From positions 1 through 64,000 of the forward strand of contig CAMAQZ010000002.1 of NCBI GenBank assembly GCA_945860725.1: 64,000 nucleotides of DNA, written 5' to 3'. Below the pieces are notes generated by a model. That model was not told the origin of the DNA, made no database searches, and saw only the letters and a program-made list of their open reading frames with translations. Every line of letters begins with the position of its first letter. The first letter of the stretch is position 1. This DNA is from Klebsiella pneumoniae. Its GTDB lineage: Bacteria; Pseudomonadota; Gammaproteobacteria; Steroidobacterales; Steroidobacteraceae. Made by a program: the position numbers and the translations under genes. Below are positions 1-8,769 of this stretch, piece by piece.

Positions 1-353
1 GCGACCGCCTTGTCGCGCACCGAAAACTCCCAGATCTGCGGTGACATGCCCGGCACGACATACATCGCGAGCTCGCCTTCATAGGTCTTGCAGACCCAGC
101 CCTTGTTCGAGAATTTCTGTACTACACCGCCGCGGTCGCCGTCGGAGTAGCGCCAATTGAGCGAGAACAGGGTCCAAAGCCCGACCGCCAAGAGCAGGCC
201 GGCGAGCCAGTAGAGAAAGAACCGTTTGATGCGCCGGCCGAGGCTGACCTTGGTGGGGGGCAGCGGCGGCGGTGGTGGGGAGCGCACCGCGGCGGGTGTT
301 GGCGCTGACCCGCTCGTGGGGTCAGGCGAGGGTGTGGAAGACTCGTTGGACAT
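1..353 (-). CDS. Small membrane-anchored protein of unknown function (3' end cut by window edge)
   Basis: The 117 visible residues begin at an ATG at 353, inside the 3' end of the yebC gene (32 nt overlap). The N-terminus is a Pro/Ser/Thr-rich cytoplasmic stretch (residues 1-35). One predicted transmembrane helix follows at about 44-64, after a basic RRIKR anchor, and then a conserved-looking segment containing [21 protein letters not shown] recall such short membrane proteins as hypothetical (sometimes mislabelled 6-phosphogluconate dehydrogenase) in proteobacteria, but cannot assign a function. The C-terminus lies outside the window. It is probably co-transcribed with yebC. Confidence 0.7.
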   Translation of the reverse strand, partial: MSNESSTPSPDPTSGSAPTPAAVRSPPPPPLPPTKVSLGRRIKRFFLYWLAGLLLAVGLWTLFSLNWRYSDGDRGGVVQKFSNKGWVCKTYEGELAMYVVPGMSPQIWEFSVRDKAV

Positions 354-1044
354 CGTCGTCCTGCTCCAGTTTGTCGATGAGGGCCAGCACTTCTGCAGCG
401 TCCGCTTCTGCGAGTTCGACGGGCGCCATGCAGAGGTATTCGTGTTCAGCGGAGAGCGGCGCGATCTGGCGCGCCTCGAGAGCCTCCTGCATGCGGCCGA
501 AATCCTCGAATGAGCAGCGTAACAGGAGCTGCGGTTCGCCCTTCTCGCCGACGCTCTCGCCCATCTCGTCGAGACCGTGGTCGATCAGATAAAGCTCGAG
601 GTCATCCTGATCGATGCCCGCCGGATTGAGCCGGAACACACCCATCTTGCGGAACATGAACGAGGTGCTGCCGTTGGTGGCCAGGTTGCCGCCGTTCTTG
701 GTGATCACGTTGCGCACGGTCGCCACGGTGCGGGTCGGGTTGTCGGTGGCGGTCTCGACGAGCAGGGCGATGCCGTGCGGGGCGTAGCCCTCGTAGAGGA
801 CTTCGTCGTAGTTCGTGGCGTCGCGGCCGCTCGCACGCTTGATGGCGGCCTCGACCTTGTCCTTGGGCATGTTCACCGCGCGGGCGTTCTGCAGCATCCG
901 GCGCAGCGTCGGATTGGCCTGCGGATCGGGGCCGCCTGACTTGACCGTCATGGTGATGTCTTTGGCGATCCGCGCGAACTGCTTGGCCATGCGGTTCCAA
1001 CGCGCGAACATCGTATGTTTGCGGACTTCGAACATGCGTCCCAT
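322..1044 (-). CDS. YebC/PmpR (TACO1) family regulatory protein
   Basis: 240 aa, the normal size for the YebC/PmpR/TACO1 family. The family N-terminal segment (MGR...[16 protein letters not shown]) is followed by [20 protein letters not shown] and a central [19 protein letters not shown] region. The [19 protein letters not shown] stretch and an acidic C-terminus ([16 protein letters not shown]) are also typical. Family members act as cytosolic DNA-binding regulators or as translation factors helping ribosomes through proline runs; which applies here cannot be read from sequence. The N-terminus resembles the YeeN-like branch more than E. coli YebC. The start at 1044 gives the expected MGR opening. 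Confidence 0.93.
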   Translation of the reverse strand: MGRMFEVRKHTMFARWNRMAKQFARIAKDITMTVKSGGPDPQANPTLRRMLQNARAVNMPKDKVEAAIKRASGRDATNYDEVLYEGYAPHGIALLVETATDNPTRTVATVRNVITKNGGNLATNGSTSFMFRKMGVFRLNPAGIDQDDLELYLIDHGLDEMGESVGEKGEPQLLLRCSFEDFGRMQEALEARQIAPLSAEHEYLCMAPVELAEADAAEVLALIDKLEQDDDVQRVFHTLA

Positions 1045-1178
1045 AGGCCCATGTTAACCGGCTTGGGCACCCCGCGCCTATGCGGGTGGGATCTTTCCCG
1101 TGCCGCGCTGGTCTACACTTTGTGAGTGTCATGGCGAAGGCCATGTCCTGACGCCCGTTTTCCAACCCTTTAAGGTGG

Positions 1179-1295
1179 ATGATGGACTACCGCGCGATCC
1201 TGCAACGCAAGCTGCTCTGGGCCATCGTGCTCGGGCTCTATCCGGCCATCAAGGCGTCGCGCCTCGACCCGATCGCGGCGCTGCGTTACGAATGA
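1179..1295 (+). pseudogene. 3' remnant of a MacB/FtsX-type ABC permease gene
   Basis: A 38-codon open frame (ATGATG start preceded by AAGGTGG) ends in GLYPAIKASRLDPIAALRYE, the characteristic C-terminal signature of MacB-type permeases. The intact permease at 47729-48949 ends in [15 protein letters not shown]. Only the last 20-24 codons look homologous; the first half (MMDYRAILQRKLLWAIVL) does not resemble the preceding permease helix. I infer the tail of a lost macB paralogue. The frame runs convergently into motB, so its last 47 nt are antisense to the codons of the motB C-terminal tail. It might still be translated, because the Shine-Dalgarno-like spacing is good. Confidence 0.6.
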
Positions 1296-2262
1296 CCGGC
1301 GCTGGCGTGCCCGGTTGCTCGCGCTCGTAGCCCTGCATCGCCGCCAGCTCGGCTTTTTTGGTCATCACGATGATGCTGATCCGGCGGTTGATCGGATTGC
1401 GCGGGTCTTTCTTGTCGAACAGGATCGCCGATGACACGCCGACCACACGGACGATCTTGTCCTCGCCCAGGCATCCGGACAGCAGTGCACGCCGTGCCGC
1501 GTTGCCGCGGTCTGCCGAGAGCTCCCAGTTGCTGTAGCTGTTCGGACGGCCGTCACCATAGGGCGTGTTGTCGGTGTGCCCGGAGATGCTGATGCGGTTC
1601 GGCACCGAGTGCAAATAGGGCCCCAATTCGCGCAGGATGCGGGTGGTGTAGTCCTTCAGGAGCGTGCTGCCGAGATCGAACATCGGACGGTTCTGCGTAT
1701 CGATGACCTGGATGCGCAGACCCTCCGGCGTGATGTCGAGCAACAACTGGTCCTTGAACGGCTTTAATGCTTCGCTCTTTTCTATGGCGTCGCGCAATTG
1801 GTCATGCAGCGCATCGAGCTGCGCTTTCTCACGCGACTCTGCGACTTTGCGTGCGCGGGCTTCCTCCGGTGTCTCCGCGCGCTGCGCGGCTTCGAGGTCT
1901 TCCAGCACTTGCCCGATCATGGGTTTCACATCGGGTCCGGCGCGTGGCGCCTCCATCGCGCCGCCCAGATTGATCGCGCTGCTGCTCGCGCCGCCGGGGC
2001 CGTTCTGACCGGGTGCCGGCTTCGGCGACGAGCCCTCCTGCATGCTCGGGTTCTTGAAGTACTCGAAAATCGCCGCCCACTTCTCCGGATCTGCGGTAGC
2101 GACTAACCACATGACCAAAAAAAACGCCATCATCGCGGTGACGAAGTCGGCATAAGCGACTTTCCAGGCGCCGCCATGATGTCCTCCGGCGATGATCTTC
2201 TTGCGCCGGATAATGATCGGACGTACCGGTTGGCCGTCCTTGTCTTTGAGGTTCGCTGCCAT
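1249..2262 (-). CDS. motB: Flagellar motor stator protein MotB
   Basis: 337 aa peptidoglycan-binding stator subunit. The N-terminus is basic (IIIRRKKIIAGGHHGG), followed by the single transmembrane helix YADFVTAMMAFFLVMWLV. Asp39 in that helix is the expected proton-binding residue. A linker rich in Pro/Gly/Ala precedes a C-terminal OmpA-like domain with ISISGHTDNTPYG and NWELSADRGNAARRAL. With MotA it forms the proton-driven torque unit. It lies 12 nt downstream of motA in the same operon. The last 15 residues (from VIRNAAPRSG) are antisense to a macB remnant, so the tail has probably been replaced or extended. Confidence 0.96.
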   Translation of the reverse strand: MAANLKDKDGQPVRPIIIRRKKIIAGGHHGGAWKVAYADFVTAMMAFFLVMWLVATADPEKWAAIFEYFKNPSMQEGSSPKPAPGQNGPGGASSSAINLGGAMEAPRAGPDVKPMIGQVLEDLEAAQRAETPEEARARKVAESREKAQLDALHDQLRDAIEKSEALKPFKDQLLLDITPEGLRIQVIDTQNRPMFDLGSTLLKDYTTRILRELGPYLHSVPNRISISGHTDNTPYGDGRPNSYSNWELSADRGNAARRALLSGCLGEDKIVRVVGVSSAILFDKKDPRNPINRRISIIVMTKKAELAAMQGYEREQPGTPAPVIRNAAPRSGRGATP

Positions 2263-2274
2263 CGGGGCGTCTCC

Positions 2275-3147
2275 TTACTCGGCCGCAGCCTTAGCCTTTC
2301 CCTTGAGGTGCGCCTCGAGGTCGACGAAGGTCGGCCGTACATCGGCGAACAGCAGCTTGCGTGCGAACTCGACAGCGACTTGCGGCGGGTAGCCGCGTAC
2401 GCTCGCCACCAACGCCATCTTCACCACCTCAAAGGCCTTGCCCTCCTCGTGGGCGCGCCCCTCCATCGCGGCGGCGATCGGCCCGACGAAGCCATAAGCG
2501 ACGAGGATGCCGAGGAAGGTGCCGGTGAGCGCCGCGCCCACCTTCATGCCGATCTCCGCGTTGCTCGAACCTTCGATGGCGGACATGGTGTTGATGATGC
2601 CGAGCACGGCAGCCACGATGCCGAAACCAGGCAGCGCATCGGAAACCTTTTGCACCGCATGGGCCGGCTCCAAGGTCTCTTTGTGGTGGGTCTCGAGCTC
2701 GTAGTCGAGCAGGCTCTCGAGCTCGTTCGGGTCGAGGTTGCCGCCGACCATCAAGCGCAGACAATCGGTGATGAACTCGAGCATGTGGTGGTCGGCGACG
2801 ATGCTCGGATATCGGCTGAAGAGTTCGCTTTTCGCGGGGTTTTCGATGTCCGACTCGATCGCGAGCAGACCCTCTTTACGGGCTTTCACCAGCAGGTCGA
2901 ACACCAGCTTCAGCAGATCGACATAGGCATCGCGGGTATAGGCGGGCGGCTTGAACAGGCCGATCGCGTTGTTGAACGACGCCTTGACGACCTTCAGGGG
3001 GTGGCTGGTGATGAAGGCGCCCAATGCGGCACCGATGATCACCACGATCTCGGAGGGGTGCCAGAGCAGCAGCAGGTTGCCGCCCGCCATCAGGAATCCG
3101 ATGGCCACTGATGCCAGGACGATGATGGAACCGATCATCGCGATCAT
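2275..3147 (-). CDS. motA: Flagellar motor stator protein MotA
   Basis: 290 aa inner-membrane proton channel subunit of the stator. I chose the ATG at 3147 (MIAMIGSIIVLASVAIGF), because an upstream extension to 3264 would cross the sigma-28 promoter and add a non-conserved leader. Four hydrophobic helices are visible. A large cytoplasmic loop carries the charged rotor-contact region (VKARKEGLLAIESDI), and SDALPGFGIVAAVLGIINTM holds the conserved proline. It is the first gene of motA-motB. Expression is likely FliA-dependent through the promoter at 3185-3211. Confidence 0.96.
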   Translation of the reverse strand: MIAMIGSIIVLASVAIGFLMAGGNLLLLWHPSEIVVIIGAALGAFITSHPLKVVKASFNNAIGLFKPPAYTRDAYVDLLKLVFDLLVKARKEGLLAIESDIENPAKSELFSRYPSIVADHHMLEFITDCLRLMVGGNLDPNELESLLDYELETHHKETLEPAHAVQKVSDALPGFGIVAAVLGIINTMSAIEGSSNAEIGMKVGAALTGTFLGILVAYGFVGPIAAAMEGRAHEEGKAFEVVKMALVASVRGYPPQVAVEFARKLLFADVRPTFVDLEAHLKGKAKAAAE

Positions 3148-3184
3148 GAGATGCGCTCGCAGGGGTTGCAGGGGGCCTAACCCG

Positions 3185-3211
3185 GTAACGGCCACCCCAT
3201 GACGGACTTTA
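3185..3211 (-). promoter_or_regulatory. Sigma-28 (FliA) promoter of motAB
   Basis: On the minus strand the sequence reads TAAAGTCC, 11 nt, GCCGTTAC. The FliA consensus is TAAAGTTT-N11-GCCGATAA, so 12 of 16 positions match with exact spacing. The predicted transcript starts about 30 nt before the motA ATG. FliA control of motAB is the textbook arrangement, which supports the call. Confidence 0.8.
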
Positions 3212-3233
3212 ATTAATCTGGTTGAGCATTGGC

Positions 3234-3249
3234 TGTGACGCAGGTCACA
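3234..3249. promoter_or_regulatory. CRP/Clp-type operator
   Basis: TGTGA-N6-TCACA is a perfect match to the CRP/FNR-superfamily core consensus. It lies 23 nt upstream of the motA sigma-28 promoter and about 36 nt before the ATG of the divergent DUF1295 gene. It overlaps a possible rightward promoter (TTGAGC near 3222, CACAAT near 3246). Which gene it controls cannot be decided; if the rightward promoter is real, the site would sit between its -35 and -10 and act as a repressor site. Confidence 0.6.
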
Positions 3250-3284
3250 ATAAGGTTCCTCCACCGCGCTCTCTGGTGATCGCC

Positions 3285-4055
3285 ATGTTCGACTTGCCCC
3301 TCTATCTCACCGGTCTGGCCGCTTTGGCCGTGTTCGCTGCGGCGGGGTGGGTGCTGTCGGTGTATCGCAGCAATGTCGACCATGTGGATACCCAGTGGTC
3401 GCTGATGTTTCTCTTGGCGATGCTCGTCTACGCCGGCACCGTCCCCGAGACCCAGCGCGGCCGCTGGGTGTTGGTGCTGGTGGGGCTCTGGGCCATCCGC
3501 CTCGCGGTCTACCTCACTGCGCGCAACTGGGGGCACCCGGAGGACCGCCGCTATCAGGCGATCCGCAGGCGTAACACGCCCGGGTTCGCCTTCAGCAGCC
3601 TGTACCGCGTCTTCTTGATCCAGGCCGCGCTCGCCTGGGTGATCTCGCTGCCGTTGCTCGGCGCCGCGCTCGGCCGCACGGAGCTTGGCTGGCTCGACTT
3701 TGCGGGCGTTGCCCTCTGGGTCGTCGGATTCGTGTTCGAGACGGTGGGCGACTGGCAGCTCGCGCGCTTCAAACGCGATCCGGCCAACGCTGGCAAGGTC
3801 ATGGACCGCGGCTTCTGGCGCTGGACGCGCCATCCGAACTACTTCGGCGATTTCTGCGTGTGGTGGGGCTTCGGGCTCATCGGCCTGTCTGCTGGCGCAT
3901 GGTGGTGCCTGCTCGGCCCGGTGCTGATGAGCGTGCTGCTGCTGCGGGTCTCAGGCGTCACGCTCCTCGAGCGCGACATCGGGCAGCGTCGCCCGGAGTA
4001 CTCGGAGTACATCCGCCGCACCAACGCGTTCTTCCCCGGCCCGCGCCGGGGTTGA
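3285..4055 (+). CDS. DUF1295 family membrane protein (steroid 5-alpha-reductase-like fold)
   Basis: 256 aa integral membrane protein with about seven hydrophobic segments. The C-terminal half carries the family signature: LARFKRDPANAGKVMDRGFWRWTRHPNYFGDF, then WWGFGL and RRPEYSEYIRRTNAFFP. The DUF1295 fold is related to steroid 5-alpha-reductases and isoprenylcysteine methyltransferases, but the substrate here is unknown. I used the ATG at 3285; an upstream frame extension to 3222 would run across the CRP-type site. It is divergent from motA and convergent with typA (19 nt gap). DUF1295 genes are also known in photo-oxidative stress regulons with DUF1365 and CFA-like genes; here those lie 20 kb away. 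Confidence 0.85.
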   Translation: MFDLPLYLTGLAALAVFAAAGWVLSVYRSNVDHVDTQWSLMFLLAMLVYAGTVPETQRGRWVLVLVGLWAIRLAVYLTARNWGHPEDRRYQAIRRRNTPGFAFSSLYRVFLIQAALAWVISLPLLGAALGRTELGWLDFAGVALWVVGFVFETVGDWQLARFKRDPANAGKVMDRGFWRWTRHPNYFGDFCVWWGFGLIGLSAGAWWCLLGPVLMSVLLLRVSGVTLLERDIGQRRPEYSEYIRRTNAFFPGPRRG

Positions 4056-4074
4056 TCGCCCGCGTCAGCCGCTC

Positions 4075-5916
4075 TTAGGACCCAGACCCTCGCGAGGCGC
4101 GCTTGCGCTCGTTTTCTTTGAGGAAGCGCTTGCGCAGCCGGATCGATTGAGGGGTCACCTCGACGAGCTCGTCGTCGTTGATGAACTCCACGGCGTACTC
4201 CAGCGTCAGCGGGATGGGCGTTACGAGCAACAACGCATCGTCCTTGCCGGCGGCGCGGACGTTGCTCAGCTTCTTCTCCTTGACCGGGTTCACCACCAGG
4301 TCGTTGTCGCGGCTGTGGATGCCGACGATCATGCCCTCGTACACCGTCGTGCCGTGCTCGACGAACAATCGGCCCCGCTCTTGGAGCGTGAACAGCGAGT
4401 AGGCGACCGCGGAACCCGGCTCGTTGCTGATGAGCACGCCGTTGTGGCGCTCGGGGATCTCGCCCTTGACCACATCGTAGCCGTCGAAGATGTGGCTCAT
4501 GAGACCGGTACCGCGGGTCATGGTCATGAACTCGCCCTGGAAGCCGATCAGCCCGCGCGCCGGGATGCGGTATTCGAGGCGGACGCGCCCCTGACCCCGG
4601 CCTGAGGGGTCGCCCTCGATGACCATGTCGAGGAGTTCGCCGCGACGGGTGCCGAGCTCGGACATCACGCCGCCCTGCAGCCCTTCGTCGATGTCGATGG
4701 TGAGGGCTTCGAAGGGTTCCTGCGATTGACCCTCCACCACGCGCTTGAGGACCTGCGGCTTGCCGACCGCGAGCTCGAAGCCTTCGCGGCGCATGTTCTC
4801 GACCAAGATGGTCAGGTGCAGTTCGCCGCGGCCGGCGACGCGGAACACATCGGCGTCGGCGGTCTCCTCGACGCGCAGCGCGACGTTGCTCTGCAGTTCG
4901 CGCATCAGGCGATCGCGGATCTGACGGCTGGTCACGAACTTGCCCTCGCGTCCGGCGAGCGGCGAGGTGTTGACCTGGAAGGTCATCGCGAGCGTCGGTT
5001 CGTCAATATCGATCGGCGGTAGACCCTGCGGATTCTCGGGGTCGCAGAGCGTGAGGCCGATGTTGACCTCCTCGATTCCGGTGATGGCGACGATGTCGCC
5101 GGCCGAAGCCGCCTCGACCGGTATGCGCTCGAGGCCGCGGAAGGTCAGGACCTGACCGATACGACCGGTGCCGCGGCTTTCATCGCCCCAGCGCAGGGCG
5201 ACGGGCTTGCCGCTCTTGAGGGTGCCCTGACGGATGCGCCCGATACCGATCCGGCCGACATAGGAGTTGTAGTCGAGCTGCGAGATCTGTAGTTGCAGCG
5301 GACCCTCGGCATCGATCGACGGCGGGGGGATGTTCGCGAGCACCGATTCGTAGAGCGCGGTCATGTCGGTGGCGGGCTTGCTGAGATCGGTGGTCGCCCA
5401 ACCCTGCAGCGCCGACGCGTACACAATCGAGAAGTCGAGCTGGGCGTCGGTCGCGCCCAATTTATCGAACAGTTCGAAGGTGCGGTCGACGACCCAGTCA
5501 GGACGCGCGCCGGGACGGTCGATCTTATTGACCACCACGATCGCCCCGAGCCCGAGCGCTAGGGCTTTGCGGGTCACGAAGCGGGTCTGGGGCATCGGGC
5601 CTTCGACTGCGTCCACCAACAGCAGCACGCCATCGACCATCGACAGCACGCGCTCAACCTCGCCGCCGAAGTCGGCATGGCCCGGGGTGTCGACGATATT
5701 GATGCGGGTACCGCGATACTCGATGGCGCAATTCTTGGCGAGGATGGTGATACCGCGCTCGCGCTCCAGATCGTTCGAGTCCATCACGCGCTCGCCGATG
5801 CGTTCGTGTGCGGCGAAGGTGCCGGACTGCTTCAGCAGGCAGTCGACCAGCGTGGTCTTGCCGTGGTCGACATGCGCGATGATCGCGATGTTGCGGATGG
5901 GACGGGCGGTGCTCAT
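4075..5916 (-). CDS. typA: Translational GTPase TypA/BipA
   Basis: 613 aa ribosome-binding GTPase of the elongation-factor family. The N-terminus has the G1 loop [15 protein letters not shown], the switch II motif [15 protein letters not shown] and [10 protein letters not shown] (G4). Domain II, the EF-G-like domain III ([20 protein letters not shown]) and the TypA-specific C-terminal domain ending in a basic tail follow. The start at 5916 ([20 protein letters not shown]) fits the family; the open frame extends 18 codons upstream but without conservation. BipA assists ribosome assembly and low-temperature or stress translation. It is monocistronic. Confidence 0.97.
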   Translation of the reverse strand: MSTARPIRNIAIIAHVDHGKTTLVDCLLKQSGTFAAHERIGERVMDSNDLERERGITILAKNCAIEYRGTRINIVDTPGHADFGGEVERVLSMVDGVLLLVDAVEGPMPQTRFVTRKALALGLGAIVVVNKIDRPGARPDWVVDRTFELFDKLGATDAQLDFSIVYASALQGWATTDLSKPATDMTALYESVLANIPPPSIDAEGPLQLQISQLDYNSYVGRIGIGRIRQGTLKSGKPVALRWGDESRGTGRIGQVLTFRGLERIPVEAASAGDIVAITGIEEVNIGLTLCDPENPQGLPPIDIDEPTLAMTFQVNTSPLAGREGKFVTSRQIRDRLMRELQSNVALRVEETADADVFRVAGRGELHLTILVENMRREGFELAVGKPQVLKRVVEGQSQEPFEALTIDIDEGLQGGVMSELGTRRGELLDMVIEGDPSGRGQGRVRLEYRIPARGLIGFQGEFMTMTRGTGLMSHIFDGYDVVKGEIPERHNGVLISNEPGSAVAYSLFTLQERGRLFVEHGTTVYEGMIVGIHSRDNDLVVNPVKEKKLSNVRAAGKDDALLLVTPIPLTLEYAVEFINDDELVEVTPQSIRLRKRFLKENERKRASRGSGS

Positions 5917-6152
5917 GGTGGGGATATCCGTACGGAGCCGGGCCCAGGGCGGGCGGCGAGGGGCGGGCAAAAAGGTCGCGCAGCGTACCAGAGCCCGGCC
6001 CTTTGCGGCGACTTGGTCGGCGCGCCAGGGACGGCGGGGCGGTACAGGGGGGTGCAGGGCGGCGCGATTACGGGCATCCTTCGCCCACGGGCGACGCCCG
6101 TCGCCGGTTCGTTGCAGAATTTTTACATCAGAGTTTTTTAAGGAGTCCCCCC

Positions 6153-6641
6153 ATGATCGATCCCCGTCAACGCACGAGCCGTCCCAGGGCGATGATCGCC
6201 TGCGCCCTCGTCGCCGTGCTTACCGTGGCTGCGCTCGGCGTCGCCGAGGCTCAGCAGAACCGCGCCGCCCAGCAGATCAAGTACCGGCAGGCCGCCTACA
6301 CCGTTCTCGGCACACAGTTCGGCATCATGGGTGCGATGGCGCAGGGCCGTGCGCCCTGGGACGCCAAAGCGTTTGCGACAGCCGCCGAGCGGGCCGCCTT
6401 CATCGCGACCGTGGTCCCGGATACTTTTCCGGCAGGCTCCGAATCGGGCGCGCCGACCAAGGCCAAGCCCGAGATCTGGCGCAACGAGGCAGAGATCGGT
6501 CGGTTGATGACCGATCTGCAGTCGAAGACCGCTGCGCTCGCCACCGCCGCCAAGGGCGGCAATGTAGATGCGGCCAAGGCGGCGCTCGGTGCGGCCGGGC
6601 AGACCTGTAAGGCGTGCCACGACAAGTACAAGCTCGATTGA
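6153..6641 (+). CDS. Cytochrome c'
   Basis: 162 aa exported four-helix cytochrome. A long N-region precedes a signal peptide (about residues 10-33, ending ALGVAEAQ). The mature part contains [20 protein letters not shown] and, near the C-terminus, the heme site CKACH followed by DKYKLD, the diagnostic C-terminal position in cytochromes c'. A strong Shine-Dalgarno (AAGGAG at 6140-6145) fixes the ATG at 6153. Family members bind NO and are linked to nitric-oxide resistance; that is known for the family, not shown here. The downstream hydrolase start overlaps its stop. Confidence 0.92.
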   Translation: MIDPRQRTSRPRAMIACALVAVLTVAALGVAEAQQNRAAQQIKYRQAAYTVLGTQFGIMGAMAQGRAPWDAKAFATAAERAAFIATVVPDTFPAGSESGAPTKAKPEIWRNEAEIGRLMTDLQSKTAALATAAKGGNVDAAKAALGAAGQTCKACHDKYKLD

Positions 6642-7447
6642 ACACCGAAGATGTGCTGACCGGGGCGGTCGATCGGCCGCACGGACGGCTGCAGTACGCG
6701 GTCTCGGGCCGCAACCACGGTCAAGCGGTGTTGTTGCTGCACCCGCTCGGCTCGGACCTCGCGTTCTGGCAGCCGCAGCTTAAGACGCTCGGTCTGCGCT
6801 TTCGGGTGATCCGCTTCGATGCCCGCGGACACGGCGGCTCCGTCATCGCTGCGGGCGCTCCGCTCGCCTGCACGATGACGGACCTGCTCGATGATGCCTG
6901 TGCCGTGCTCGACGAACTCGATGTGGACCGTGCGCACTGGTGCGGGCTGTCGCTCGGCGGTGCGGTCGCTTTGCAGGCTGCGCTCAGCGTGCCGGTGCGG
7001 GTACAACGCTTGGTGCTCGCCCACACCGCTGCGGCGTTCCCGCCACGCGGGCTCTGGGACGAGCGCATCAGCACCGTCTCGATGCAGGGGATGACACCGC
7101 TCGTCGAGGGTCTCGGCGCGCGATGGTTCTCCTCTGGATTCGCGAGCGCGAATCCGGCCGCCGTGCTGGAAGCCGAAGCGACCTTGCGCAAGACACAGCC
7201 ACGCGGCTATGCCGAGTGCTGCGCCGCCTTGCGCGACTTCGACGTCTCCGCGGAGCTCGGCGCGGTGCTTGCGCCGACGCTGGTGATCGGCGGTGCACAG
7301 GACATCGCCACGCCGCCCGAGCGTGCCGAGGCGCTGCACGATCTCATCCCCGGCGCGGATCTGCTGATGCTCGACAGCGGTCATCTCTCCAACGTCGAAC
7401 AGGCCGAGGAGTTCTCCGAGGCGGTCAGCGGATTTCTGCGGGACTGA
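6638..7447 (+). CDS. Alpha/beta hydrolase, PcaD (3-oxoadipate enol-lactonase)-like
   Basis: About 269 aa from a TTG at 6638 that overlaps the cytochrome c' stop as TTGA. GTG codons at 6614 and 6653 are alternatives. The oxyanion motif LLLHPLG is followed by the nucleophile elbow CGLSLGGAV (GxSxG), LVIGGAQDIATPP (acid) and SGHLSNVEQ (histidine). The overall pattern recalls 3-oxoadipate enol-lactonases, but no other aromatic-degradation gene is nearby, so the substrate is unassigned. Coupling to cytochrome c' suggests cotranscription. Confidence 0.85.
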   Translation: MNTEDVLTGAVDRPHGRLQYAVSGRNHGQAVLLLHPLGSDLAFWQPQLKTLGLRFRVIRFDARGHGGSVIAAGAPLACTMTDLLDDACAVLDELDVDRAHWCGLSLGGAVALQAALSVPVRVQRLVLAHTAAAFPPRGLWDERISTVSMQGMTPLVEGLGARWFSSGFASANPAAVLEAEATLRKTQPRGYAECCAALRDFDVSAELGAVLAPTLVIGGAQDIATPPERAEALHDLIPGADLLMLDSGHLSNVEQAEEFSEAVSGFLRD

Positions 7448-7495
7448 CCGCGCGCTCCGCTGCGCCCCGCCACCCCTAGCCGACCTGCCTCCCTC

Positions 7496-8284
7496 GTGGC
7501 CGAGTCAGAATGGAAATCCGACTATCTGCCGCTATGGATCGGCGGGGCGATCCGTGGTCGGGTACGCGGCGATGTCGTTCCGGGCTTGCGCGGCATGTCC
7601 GAGATCGACTCGGCTGAGGTGGGTCTGCGCTTGCGCGAGCAAGCCGGCGGTCTCGCCTGCGCAGCGGCGTTGCGCGCCGCCTGCAGGGCACGCAGCCGCG
7701 CCTTGCAGTCGGTGGCTCAGCAACTGCACCGCGCCGGGCTCATCGCCGACTGGCGCAACGAAGCGAGTGCCTTGCTCGATGAGCAGGGCGTCGAAATCGC
7801 ACGCTGCGAGCGCGGCGCGTTCTGCACGCTCGGGCTGCAGAACCGCGCCGTGCACATCAATGGTTGGCATCCTGACGGGCGGCTGTGGGTCGCGCGACGC
7901 AGCACCCTGAAGCGCGCGGATCCGGGCAAGCTCGACAATCTGGCGGCGGGCGGCGTGGCTGCCGGGGAGACGCCGCGCCGCTGCGCATTGCGTGAGCTCT
8001 GGGAGGAGGCGGGTGTGCCCTCAACGCTCGCGCGACGGGTCGACTTCCCGGGGATGGTGATCCGCTCCTTGCGCGAGACCACCTTCGGACTGCACGACGA
8101 ACTCGTGATCGTCGCCGATCTCGTGTTGCCCGCGGATTTTCAGCCGATCGGTCGCGACGGCGAGGTCGAATCCTTCGCCTGCCTCGATCGCGGGGCGGTC
8201 GAGGCGGCGCTCGCGGCTGAGGAATTCACCGTCGAGGCGGCGCTCGCTATACGAGAGTCTTTGGATCGCCGCGCGCCAGCGTGA
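7496..8284 (+). CDS. Nudix hydrolase with N-terminal DUF4743-type domain
   Basis: 262 aa from a GTG at 7496. The C-terminal half holds a perfect Nudix box: G, five residues, E, seven residues, REL, W, EE, A, G, V (GGVAAGETPRRCALRELWEE). The N-terminal about 120 residues with GLQNRAVHINGWHPDGRLW match the arrangement of DUF4743 Nudix proteins, which include domains fused to thiamine pyrophosphokinase in yeast. It probably hydrolyses a nucleoside- or thiamine-diphosphate derivative; the precise substrate is unknown. The last 38 nt overlap convergently with the GNAT gene. Confidence 0.85.
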   Translation: MAESEWKSDYLPLWIGGAIRGRVRGDVVPGLRGMSEIDSAEVGLRLREQAGGLACAAALRAACRARSRALQSVAQQLHRAGLIADWRNEASALLDEQGVEIARCERGAFCTLGLQNRAVHINGWHPDGRLWVARRSTLKRADPGKLDNLAAGGVAAGETPRRCALRELWEEAGVPSTLARRVDFPGMVIRSLRETTFGLHDELVIVADLVLPADFQPIGRDGEVESFACLDRGAVEAALAAEEFTVEAALAIRESLDRRAPA

Positions 8285-8750
8285 GCAGCGCTTCGCCGGT
8301 GACGCGATGCGGGATCCAGTCCTTCATCCCGCGAGCGCCGAGCGTGCGATAGAACGCGAGTGCCGGCTCGTTCCAGTCGAGCACCGACCACTCGAGGCGC
8401 GCGAGGGCCTCGCGCAGGCAGCGCGCCGCGAGAGCCGCGAGCAGCGCACGACCGATGCCGTGGCCTCGCATCGCCGGTCGTACGAACAGGTCTTCGAGAT
8501 AGATGCCATGGCGGCCGCGGAAGGTCGAGAAGCTGTAGAACCAGAGCGCGAAGCCTGCGATGACGCCGTCCTGCTCCGCGAGATCGCAGAACACACGCGG
8601 CGTGGCGCCGAACAGCGCCGCGTGCAAGCCCTCGGGGGTGGCGTCCACTTCATGCAGCAGACGCTCGTAGTCCGCGAGCTCGCGGATCAGCGCCAGGATC
8701 TCCGGCGCATCCGCCGGGGCGGCGGCTCGCAGCGTCAACACTCGCTGCAT
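8247..8750 (-). CDS. GNAT family N-acetyltransferase
   Basis: 167 aa from ATG 8750 (MQRVLTLRAAAPADAPEI). It shows the GNAT acetyl-CoA pocket: YLEDLFVRPAMRGHGIGRALL, including the RGHGIG pyrophosphate loop. The C-terminal motif is WSVLDWNEPALAFYRTLGA. The pattern is close to diamine/spermidine N-acetyltransferase-like GNATs, but the substrate cannot be set by sequence alone. It follows the S9 peptidase on the same strand (19 nt gap) and overlaps the Nudix gene tail to tail. Confidence 0.88.
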   Translation of the reverse strand: MQRVLTLRAAAPADAPEILALIRELADYERLLHEVDATPEGLHAALFGATPRVFCDLAEQDGVIAGFALWFYSFSTFRGRHGIYLEDLFVRPAMRGHGIGRALLAALAARCLREALARLEWSVLDWNEPALAFYRTLGARGMKDWIPHRVTGEALLTLARGDPKTLV

Positions 8751-8769
8751 CGTCGCCCAGCCGTGGGCG

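Noticed and set aside
3148-3264. N-terminal extension of MotA to 3264
   Set aside because: It would run through the sigma-28 promoter and add 39 residues absent from MotA proteins; the ATG at 3147 gives a normal 290 aa protein.
3222-3284. Upstream extension of the DUF1295 gene
   Set aside because: The extra residues (MSIGCDAGHNKVPPPRS) are not family-like and would be read across the CRP-type site and the likely promoter; the ATG at 3285 begins the hydrophobic domain.
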